DNA of 64,000 nt, from positions 1-64,000 of the forward strand of contig NZ_JAKREW010000033.1 in the NCBI RefSeq assembly GCF_022347545.1, given 5' to 3'. Origin of the DNA: Terribium retamae. GTDB taxonomy: Bacteria; Pseudomonadota; Alphaproteobacteria; Rhizobiales; Rhizobiaceae. The number at the start of each line of letters is the position of its first letter. Positions within the stretch are counted from its first letter, which is position 1. Below, in pieces: positions 57,909 through 64,000 of this stretch. Made by a program: the position numbers and the translations under genes. The notes under the pieces were generated by a model. That model made no database searches. It saw nothing but the letters and a program-made list of their open reading frames with translations, and was not told where the DNA came from.

Positions 57909-58552
57909 TGGCTTGTTCCTTCCAATTCTGCAATCAGTGCGTCGGTCGTGACCTGGCGGCAGTAACCCTTGATCGTTTTGAGTGAGTTGTCGTGCCGCGC
58001 GCTGGTGTAAGTGGCGCATGCGTCAGTCACCTGGGTCACCAGATAGCCGAGGTCGCAGGCATCGCGGATGGCGCTTTCCACACATTGATCCGTCAGGATA
58101 CCGCTGATGACCAACTGCCGGATGCCCAGGTTGCGCAAGATGTAGTCGATATGGGTGGAAACGAAGACCGATGATGATGACTTGGGCAAGCAGATCTCGT
58201 CGTCACCGGGAGCAAGCTCGTCGATAACCTTGCCGTCCCACGACCCCTTGGGCACGTTGAAACCAGTGATCTTGTAGTCGAGGCTGCGGTCGCGCCCGTC
58301 CTTGGTAAGGCTCTCTATGGTGGTGTACATCACCTCGATGCGGCGATCCCGGAACGCCTGTTGCAGCCGTTGCATATTAGGAATGACGGCGTTGCGAAGT
58401 TCTTCGAAAAACCAGCCATATCGCTCGTTGAATTCGGCGTCGTTGAGATCAGCGAATTCAGCGCCTTTCCGGTGGGCTGAGAAGTTCTGAACGTCGATGA
58501 AGAGCAGCGCAGATTGTTCGGGCACAAGGGTCACATCGCGGGTCAATGTCAT
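57905..58552 (-). CDS. Isochorismatase-family cysteine hydrolase, cluster B paralogue
   Basis: The 215-residue enzyme has the catalytic Asp in LLFIDVQNFSA, Lys in LPKSSSSVF and Cys in GILTDQCVESAIRDA. Its length and most conserved segments (SLTKDGRDRSLDYK) mirror the cluster A amidase at 41.8 kb, so the two arose from one ancestor. GGAGA precedes the ATG. It is the first gene of a leftward operon with the ArgE/DapE-type enzyme, divergent from an RpiR regulator. C-N amide cleavage of a carbamoyl or amide group is likely. Confidence 0.9.
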   Translation of the reverse strand: MTLTRDVTLVPEQSALLFIDVQNFSAHRKGAEFADLNDAEFNERYGWFFEELRNAVIPNMQRLQQAFRDRRIEVMYTTIESLTKDGRDRSLDYKITGFNVPKGSWDGKVIDELAPGDDEICLPKSSSSVFVSTHIDYILRNLGIRQLVISGILTDQCVESAIRDACDLGYLVTQVTDACATYTSARHDNSLKTIKGYCRQVTTDALIAELEGTSQ

Positions 58553-58987
58553 AGGGTAGTCTCCAACTCCGCTGCACCGCCGCTAACGGTGGTTAAGCGA
58601 ATGTCCCTTTCGAGCGTGGTGACGAAGGTGCATGTGCGGCTATGAGATGTTGGGATGCGCGGCGCTGGAAGGCTGTCTTCACGCGGCGTTCCACGTCGAT
58701 GCGCGGTGTATGACGTTTCAGGGCGAGGCAGCGATATGCCGAGGCTACGAAGATCGGCAGAATCTAGCTGGAGACTATGTTTGCGGCCTGGAAAAAACAG
58801 ACACTGCGCCGCGCTGTCGATCCCTTTAGGCGAAGGGACCTCAACACGCGATGTGCGCAGTGCTGATGGCAAGTTGACTTTCAATTTCAGTTCCCATTCT
58901 TTTTTCCAAAAGATGATGAAAAAATTCCGTCAATGTCAACATATGAATCGAGATTGACTGAAAAATTTCTATATGGAAGGGTGAAGC
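58553..58987. promoter_or_regulatory. Divergent control region of cluster B
   Basis: I see no gene in this 435-bp region. Near the RpiR end, GTCAAT (58929-58934) and ATTGAC (58953-58958) form an inverted pair, with GTCAAC at 58935-58940 between them. Read leftward this contains TTGACA (58939-58934) in the context TGTTGACATTGACGG, sharing TTGACATTG with the cluster A operator. Two near-copies of TGAAAAA(A)TT flank it (near 58917 and 58959). This is the probable operator for the cluster B RpiR protein and the promoter of the amidase operon. The rest shows nothing notable. Confidence 0.5.
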
Positions 58988-59842
58988 ATGGAGCTACGCC
59001 AACAGATCGACAGCCTTGCCGAAACGCTTACCCCTGCTGAGCGAAAGCTCGCCGCGGCACTGCTGTCCGACTACCCGTTCGCCGGATTGCAGACGATCCA
59101 GACGCTGGCCGAGCAGACGGGGGTCTCGGCGCCCTCGATCACGCGCTTCGTCACGAAACTCGGCTGTCACGGCTATCAGGAATTTCAGCGACGGCTGATC
59201 GGCGAGTTGAAGGAAGGGCACCGCTCTCCTGTCGATCTGCATGAGCGCATGACCGGGGGCGGAGCGGATTTCCTGCAGTCCTTCCTGGACCTGACTGCCG
59301 AAGCCGTACGCGCCGTGGGCGAGTCGCTTACGCAAAGCCAGTTCGAACGCATCTGCGATCTGGTGGCGGACGACAAGCGCGCCGTCTATATCGTCGGTGG
59401 CCGTATTAGCGATGCCATTGCCCAGCATTTCTCGCGGCATCTGCGGCAGGTCAGGCGCAACGTTTTCCATCTGCCGCCAGATACGGAAATCTGGCCCGAA
59501 TACATTCTGCGCATGCGTTCGCGCGACCTCCTGATCATCTTCGATTTCCGCCGCTATCAGCAGCGCCTGGTCGAACTGGCGAGCAAGGTGCGCCAGTCGG
59601 CAGGGACCTCGGTCATACTCGTTACGGACAAATGGATGTCGCCGGCTGCTGCCTATGCCGCCGAGGTTATTGCCTTGCCCACGGAAAACAGGACCGCATG
59701 GGACAGCTACGCAGGCGCCCTCGCGATCGTCGACGCAATGGTCGCCAGTATTTCCGAGCGCGACTGGGATGCGACGCGCGACCGCATCAAGGCCTGGGAC
59801 GCGGTCAGGTTCGAGCGAGGCGACAAGTCAGGGGATACGTAA
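58988..59842 (+). CDS. MurR/RpiR-family transcriptional regulator of cluster B
   Basis: The 284-residue product has the N-terminal helix-turn-helix (LTPAERKLAAALLSDYPFAGLQTIQTLAEQTGVSAPSITRFVTKLG) and the SIS domain (RAVYIVGGRISDAIAQHFSRHLRQVRRNVFHL). It is a paralogue of the cluster A regulator; the segment DLLIIFDFRRYQ matches DVLVVFDYRRYQ there. GAAGG precedes the ATG. It is divergent from the amidase/deacylase operon and ends with no gap against the convergent FAH-family gene. It likely controls cluster B. Confidence 0.93.
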   Translation: MELRQQIDSLAETLTPAERKLAAALLSDYPFAGLQTIQTLAEQTGVSAPSITRFVTKLGCHGYQEFQRRLIGELKEGHRSPVDLHERMTGGGADFLQSFLDLTAEAVRAVGESLTQSQFERICDLVADDKRAVYIVGGRISDAIAQHFSRHLRQVRRNVFHLPPDTEIWPEYILRMRSRDLLIIFDFRRYQQRLVELASKVRQSAGTSVILVTDKWMSPAAAYAAEVIALPTENRTAWDSYAGALAIVDAMVASISERDWDATRDRIKAWDAVRFERGDKSGDT

Positions 59843-60997
59843 TCAAAGCAGCCCACGAGCTGCCAGGTTGCGCATGAGATGCGACGGTCCGAACACCCAG
59901 GGCGAGCAATCGGTCGAGAGGCGTACCCGGTTCGTCAGCGCCCCAAGCTCGTCGTTGGAGATCGTGACGATGTCTCCGATCTTATGGGTGAAGCCTTGTC
60001 CCGGTGTTTCACGATCTTCGGTCGGGGCGAAGAGTGTACCCATGAACAGCACGAGCCCATCGGGATATTGATGGTGTCTGCCGATGGTTTGTGACACGAG
60101 ATCGAGCGGGTCGCGGCTGATTTCCTTCATCGAGCTTCGCCCGTCGAGCACGAAACCGTCTTCACCTTCGACCTTCAGCCTGAGTTCTGCGTTGCGGACA
60201 TCGTCGATCGAATATGTCGCGTCGAACAGGCGAATGAACGGTCCGATGGAGCAAGAAGCGTTGTTGTCCTTGGCCTTGCCGAGCAATAGGGCCGATCGTC
60301 CTTCGACGTCGCGCAGGTTGACGTCGTTGCCGAGCGTTGCTCCTTTCACCATGCCGGACGAGTTTACGACCAGCACGATTTCCGGTTCGGGATTGTTCCA
60401 CTTCGAAATAGGGTGAAGTCCGACATCCGCGCCATGGCCGACCGAAGAGAGTACCTGCGCCTTCGAGAAAACCTCGGCATCCGGCCCGATCCCCACTTCG
60501 AGATACTGGGACCACACACCTTCCTCGATCAGCGCTTCCTTGACCTTGGCTGCTTCGGCCGAGCCTGCTTTCAGGTTGCGCAAGCTGTTGCCGACAATGG
60601 CGATGACTTTTTCGCGGATCTTGGCCGCGAGGTCAGGGTCGCCGGCCGCGCGTTCTTCGATGACACGCTCGATCATGGAACGCGCAAAGGTTACGCCGCA
60701 GGCTTTGACCGCTTGAAGATCAACGGGCGCCAGAAGGTGCATGGTCTGCAGGTTCTGGCCATCGGCTGACGGTAAAAGAAGGCTGTCCAGCGATGCCAGT
60801 TCCCGACCATCGGCTCGCGTCACATAGTCCGCGGCATCCTCGCGCTCGAGCAGATCGCGCATGGTGGGCGTGGTCTTGGATGTGATGTCGATCAGCCTGC
60901 CGTTACGGAGCACGACAAGGCAGGGTCCGGCGTACGAAGGGTTCCAAACCCGCCCCACGAAAGTGCCGACATTGAAGATATCCTGCTGGGCTGTCAC
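59843..60997 (-). CDS. Fumarylacetoacetate hydrolase-family enzyme
   Basis: The 384-residue product (GTG start at 60997, GGGAG upstream) has the FAH fold with metal-binding EPEIVLV (E-x-E) and the later Asp in GNDVNLRDVEGR. The segment LGKAKDNNASCSIGPFI is typical of sugar-acid pathway members acting on 2-keto-3-deoxy or 2,4-diketo acids. It is the last gene of a leftward operon with a glucarate-dehydratase-like enolase, an SDR and a lactonase. It would thus cleave or dehydrate the keto-acid made by the dehydratase. Confidence 0.9.
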   Translation of the reverse strand: MTAQQDIFNVGTFVGRVWNPSYAGPCLVVLRNGRLIDITSKTTPTMRDLLEREDAADYVTRADGRELASLDSLLLPSADGQNLQTMHLLAPVDLQAVKACGVTFARSMIERVIEERAAGDPDLAAKIREKVIAIVGNSLRNLKAGSAEAAKVKEALIEEGVWSQYLEVGIGPDAEVFSKAQVLSSVGHGADVGLHPISKWNNPEPEIVLVVNSSGMVKGATLGNDVNLRDVEGRSALLLGKAKDNNASCSIGPFIRLFDATYSIDDVRNAELRLKVEGEDGFVLDGRSSMKEISRDPLDLVSQTIGRHHQYPDGLVLFMGTLFAPTEDRETPGQGFTHKIGDIVTISNDELGALTNRVRLSTDCSPWVFGPSHLMRNLAARGLL

Positions 60998-61083
60998 GTC
61001 ACTCGCTCCCTTTTTGGGCGATTACGTTTGATTTTGTGAATGTCCGCAAGCTCCAGAGCGGAGCTTTGACAAATTTGAGCCTG

Positions 61084-62334
61084 CTAGTAGTCGATGACGC
61101 GATCATCCCCAGGGTCGGCCCATCGCGTGTTCGGCACCGTCGCGAACCAGCCCGGCCGGGCAGGATCGCGATCATATGGATAGCCGCCAAGCGTCTTGTA
61201 TAGATCGGCATATTTGCCGACTTTTTCGCGGTCGAGTTCAACGCCTAACCCGGGAGCCGTCGGCACCGAGATCTTTCCGTCAACATATTTCATCGGGCCA
61301 CCGACGATGATGTCGTCGGCAAGCTGGTGATAGTGCGCATCCGCGGTGAAAACGAGGTTCGGCAGGACGGCGCCGAGGTGCAGCATGGTGGCGAGTTGAA
61401 TGCCGAGCTCGCCCGAGGAATGCACGGCGATCCCAAGCTGGAAGGTTTCGCAGACCGTGGCTGCCTTGATGCAAGGCCGGATACCGCCCCAGAATGTCGT
61501 GTCGAGCAAGATCACGTCGCAGGACGGGTTGAGAACATTGGTCGCCAACTGCTCGAAATTCACTACAATCGTATTGGTCGCCAACGGCATGTGCGTATTT
61601 TCGCGCACGCGACGCATGCCGTTCAGGCCCCAGGTCGGATCTTCGTAATAGTCGTTGTTGAGGTCTTCGATGCCTTTGGCAAAACGGATCGCTTCTTCGA
61701 CAGTGAACGCGGCGTTGGGATCGTAGCGGACTGTGTCTGAGCCGACTGCCTTGGCGAGCGCGCGATAGACTTCCAGCTCGTATTCGGGCGGGAACACACC
61801 GCTCTTGAGCTTGTGTGCCGTGAAACCATGTTTCTTCTTCAGCTCGAGCGCCTGGGCGATCAACTGGTCGGCCGTGCGGACCTCGCCTTCGCCGGTGTCC
61901 TTGTTCGGCAACCGGAAGAAGAGATAGCTGGCGAAGCCGACCTCGTCCCGCATCCTGCCGCCGAGGATATCGCAGGCCGGCAGCCCCAGGAACTTTCCCA
62001 TGATATCGATACAGGCGAATTCGATCGCCGCATGCATCTGTGTGCGGTTGTTATAAAGGCTGGCCGTCGGGTTGCAGATCTTGAACCGGAGCTGTTCGAG
62101 TTCGAAGGGGTCGTGGCCAACGAGATAGGTCTTCAGCGCGGCGAAGGCGGCTTCGGCGCTTTCCCCGCCGCCGCCCATCTCCCCCAAGCCGACGATGCCG
62201 ACGTCAGTTTCCACCTCCACAATCGTTCGCACGAAACGGCCCCAGTGGGCGCCGTTGGAATGCCTGAGTGGTGCTTCCAGCGGAACTGTTACGGTGGTGG
62301 CGCGGATATCGGTGATCTTGGGCCGCTTCATCAT
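61084..62334 (-). CDS. Enolase-superfamily dehydratase, D-glucarate-dehydratase-like
   Basis: The 416-residue enzyme has the GlucD-type active site: K175-x-K177 (AHKLKSGVF), metal ligands D205 (RYDPNAAF), E231 (YYEDPTW) and N254 (LATNTIV), and the catalytic His305 (AVHSSGELGI), with D278 as its partner. This arrangement abstracts the proton alpha to a carboxylate of a sugar acid and expels water. Two ATGs in tandem (62334, 62331) precede KRPKITDIRATTV. The SDR upstream and the lactonase suggest a pentonate or hexonate rather than glucarate as real substrate. Confidence 0.9.
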   Translation of the reverse strand: MMKRPKITDIRATTVTVPLEAPLRHSNGAHWGRFVRTIVEVETDVGIVGLGEMGGGGESAEAAFAALKTYLVGHDPFELEQLRFKICNPTASLYNNRTQMHAAIEFACIDIMGKFLGLPACDILGGRMRDEVGFASYLFFRLPNKDTGEGEVRTADQLIAQALELKKKHGFTAHKLKSGVFPPEYELEVYRALAKAVGSDTVRYDPNAAFTVEEAIRFAKGIEDLNNDYYEDPTWGLNGMRRVRENTHMPLATNTIVVNFEQLATNVLNPSCDVILLDTTFWGGIRPCIKAATVCETFQLGIAVHSSGELGIQLATMLHLGAVLPNLVFTADAHYHQLADDIIVGGPMKYVDGKISVPTAPGLGVELDREKVGKYADLYKTLGGYPYDRDPARPGWFATVPNTRWADPGDDRVIDY

Positions 62335-62356
62335 CTGCTTTCGAATTTGCTGCTTT

Positions 62357-63139
62357 TCAGTCGGGGAGAACAATGCCCAGCTTGGCCATCGTGCCGCCGT
62401 CGATCTTGAGGTCGGCGCCGGTGATGAAACGGGCCTTGTCGCTGGCAAGGAAGGCGACCAGTTCTGCAACTTCCTCCGCCTTGCCGACGCGACCAAGCGG
62501 ATGGCCCTTGCCCCATTGCGCGATCATCTGGTCCTGGCTCAATTGGCCTTTGTAGAGATCCGCGGCCCAGCGCAGCATCGGCGTGTCAATCGAGGCCGGA
62601 CAGACGGCGTTGACGGTTATGTTGTCACCGGCATGGTCGAGCGCCATCGCGCGAATCAGGGCGTTGATCGCGCCCTTCGAAGCAGTATAGGCCGCTACGC
62701 CAGCTTGCGATGCGTAGGCTTGCACGGACGAGATCGCGACGATGGCGCCGCCGCCGCGCTTCTTCATTTGCGGGATGGCATATTTCGAGGCCAGAAAGAT
62801 GCCTTTCAGATTGACGTCCAAGACGTCATCCCAGACTTCCTCGGCCGTATCGACGACTGTCCCATAGCGCTGGATCCCGGCGCAGCAGGCGAGGATGTCG
62901 ACCCCGCCGAAACGCTGCACCGCGTCAGCGACCGCGCGTTCCATGTCTGCGGCGATCCTGACATCACCCACGAAGCCGGCCGTCTTGCCGCCGATGTCCG
63001 AGATGGCGCGGTCGATCGTTGCGCCGTCGTTGGCGACGATCAGCACCTGGCCGCCCTCCGTGGCAAAACGTTCGGCGCAGGCTCGGCCCATGCCGAGACT
63101 ACCTCCAGTGACTATGATGCTCTTGCCCTCGAATTGCAT
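62357..63139 (-). CDS. SDR-family sugar/polyol dehydrogenase
   Basis: The 260-residue short-chain dehydrogenase has TGGSLGMG (NAD(P) binding), the CCAGIQ segment, Ser in AISSVQAYAS and the YTASKGA catalytic pair. C-terminal FITGADLKIDGGTM is standard. In the setting of a lactonase and sugar-acid dehydratase it probably oxidises an aldose to its lactone. A promoter-like palindrome stands directly upstream (63171-63200), so this gene can be expressed apart from the lactonase gene. Confidence 0.9.
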   Translation of the reverse strand: MQFEGKSIIVTGGSLGMGRACAERFATEGGQVLIVANDGATIDRAISDIGGKTAGFVGDVRIAADMERAVADAVQRFGGVDILACCAGIQRYGTVVDTAEEVWDDVLDVNLKGIFLASKYAIPQMKKRGGGAIVAISSVQAYASQAGVAAYTASKGAINALIRAMALDHAGDNITVNAVCPASIDTPMLRWAADLYKGQLSQDQMIAQWGKGHPLGRVGKAEEVAELVAFLASDKARFITGADLKIDGGTMAKLGIVLPD

Positions 63140-63170
63140 GCCAGGACGGTCCGTAGTTCATCGATCATCA

Positions 63171-63200
63171 AACTAGAATGCTACCATACAAGTTTGTCAA
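63171..63200 (-). promoter_or_regulatory. Promoter overlapped by a 24-bp imperfect palindrome
   Basis: On the operon strand, TTGACA (63200-63195), 17 bases, and TCTAGT (63177-63172) make a promoter. The 24 bases at 63171-63194 form a palindrome with 18 symmetric positions (AACT.G.ATG.TA.CAT.C.AGTT), covering spacer and -10. This is a typical repressor site for a GntR- or LacI-type sugar-acid regulator, none of which is in the window. Confidence 0.6.
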
Positions 63201-63211
63201 TGTGGTTATCG

Positions 63212-64000
63212 TCAGCCGAATTGGGATTCGAGGACACCGCGTCCGGCATGCTCAACAGCAAGGAGGCTCCCTTCCTGCGGATGTGCCGCGAGATGGCCGG
63301 GCGTCATGGTGAAGCGGGCCGAGGTGACATAGAGCGTCGTGAGATCGTTCCCGCCGAAAGTACAGCTGGTTGGCCAACTCACCGGTAGTTCGACAAGATC
63401 CAAAAGGCTGCCGTCAGCGTTGAATTTGGCGACTGCGCTGCCTCCAACGACCCTGCAGTTCCAAAGATTGTCGTCCGCATCGAGGCAAGAACCGTCGGGG
63501 AGACCCCGCGCGAAACTTTCGACGATTGTGCGCCGCTTCGAAATCGCCTTTGCGTTCGGGTCATAGGAGAAGCAATAGATGGCATTCGCCAGGGTATCGG
63601 CGAACAGAAAGCGGTTGTCGCGCGTCCAGCCCATCGTGTTGGTGATGCCGTATTCGTTAGGCGTCAACTGTGTGACCTCGCCCGACGGATCGATCCGGTA
63701 TATCGCGCCGGACGCGCGGTCCATGTCTTTCGGCGAGCCGTCCGCATTGAGGTTGCTCTGCATAGTCGATACCCAGAACGATCCGTCGGGTGCGACACGC
63801 CCCTCGTTCAGCCTATTGTCCGGCAAGTCGTTTTCGATAGCGGCAAAGATCTCGAATCTTCCGTCTGGCTGCCAGAAACAGACTTCGCGACGAAGGCCGA
63901 CGATGAAGCCACGATCTTTGCGCAGGCCGATCGAGGTCGGAAAATCCGGCGTCACCCAGATGTCATGCCGACGGTCGGCGATCTCCAAGCGATGAATGCG
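63212..64000 (-). CDS. SMP-30/gluconolactonase-family lactonase (5' truncated)
   Basis: The frame is open through the right edge (bases 63989-64000 encode RIHR before the TTG at 63988), so the N-terminus lies outside. The visible ~262 residues form the six-bladed propeller of SMP-30: NEGRVAPDGSFWVSTM (metal-binding Asn/Asp region), GITNTMGWTRDNRFLFADT and LPDGSCLDADDNLWNCRVVGGSAVAKF. These carry the conserved Asn and Asp ligands for the divalent metal. It hydrolyses a sugar lactone to the aldonate, the step between the dehydrogenase and the dehydratase encoded next. Confidence 0.92.
   Translation of the reverse strand, partial: RIHRLEIADRRHDIWVTPDFPTSIGLRKDRGFIVGLRREVCFWQPDGRFEIFAAIENDLPDNRLNEGRVAPDGSFWVSTMQSNLNADGSPKDMDRASGAIYRIDPSGEVTQLTPNEYGITNTMGWTRDNRFLFADTLANAIYCFSYDPNAKAISKRRTIVESFARGLPDGSCLDADDNLWNCRVVGGSAVAKFNADGSLLDLVELPVSWPTSCTFGGNDLTTLYVTSARFTMTPGHLAAHPQEGSLLAVEHAGRGVLESQFG

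Noticed and set aside
58632..58957. Small rightward frames in the cluster B control region
   Set aside because: No ribosome binding site, cysteine/arginine-rich random-looking translation, and overlap with the probable operator.

Overview
The window reads as chromosomal DNA of an alphaproteobacterium of the order Hyphomicrobiales (Rhizobiales), most likely Phyllobacteriaceae (Mesorhizobium/Aminobacter-like). The evidence is the high G+C content, the cell-cycle neighbourhood SciP / FliJ / CtrA / receiver protein / ChpT / EipA, a fused TrpE(G) anthranilate synthase preceded by a Trp-Trp-Trp leader peptide, and clusters of GANTC sites. The genus is inferred from gene content only. I saw no insertion sequence, integrase, phage gene, rRNA or CRISPR array.

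Layout. 1-4.6 kb: 3' part of a very glycine-rich autotransporter, cut by the left edge. 4.8-5.2 kb: two tiny genes, a lipoprotein and a single-span membrane protein. 5.4 kb: tRNA-Met(CAU) with a near-consensus promoter. 5.9-10 kb: a Gfo/Idh/MocA oxidoreductase, mnmA, sciP, and a divergent quinone oxidoreductase / HxlR regulator pair. 10.1-15.2 kb: the CtrA phosphorelay block (fliJ, ctrA, receiver protein, chpT, eipA, a membrane-anchored coiled-coil protein). 15.2-26 kb: housekeeping and accessory genes (RNA methyltransferase, ArsR regulator, HugZ-like protein, CoA-transferase, acyl-CoA-type SDR, GNAT, glutathionyl-hydroquinone reductase, Nudix hydrolase, phosphoesterase, alpha/beta hydrolase, a winged-helix/TM/TPR protein). 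26.2-28.2 kb: leuA with a newly read leader peptide containing four consecutive leucines. 28.4-33.6 kb: an ATP-grasp/esterase pair, an orphan TctC-type binding protein, and small secreted or monooxygenase-like proteins. 33.6-36.9 kb: CDF transporter and trpE(G) with a trpL attenuator.

36.9-50.5 kb (cluster A) is a divergent catabolic locus. An RpiR regulator leads a leftward operon: isochorismatase-type amidase, glutamine-synthetase-like ligase, N-formylglutamate amidohydrolase, class III aminotransferase, PNPOx-like flavoprotein and a 2Fe-2S reductase. Rightward lie an FAD oxidase, a complete branched-chain-type ABC transporter with a fused LivM-LivG subunit, and ornithine cyclodeaminase. 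50.6-59.8 kb (cluster B) is a second locus of similar logic: another RpiR regulator, another isochorismatase-type amidase, two M20 peptidases/deacylases and a second full Liv-type transporter. The two control regions share a TTGACATTG core. Together they look like paired uptake-and-hydrolysis systems for amide- or N-acyl/N-carbamoyl-type amino compounds whose substrates I cannot name. Cluster A also contains the gene types of a gamma-glutamylation pathway.

59.8-64 kb: a sugar-acid operon (FAH-family hydrolase, glucarate-dehydratase-like enolase, SDR, SMP-30 lactonase cut by the right edge) with a palindromic promoter/operator inside it.
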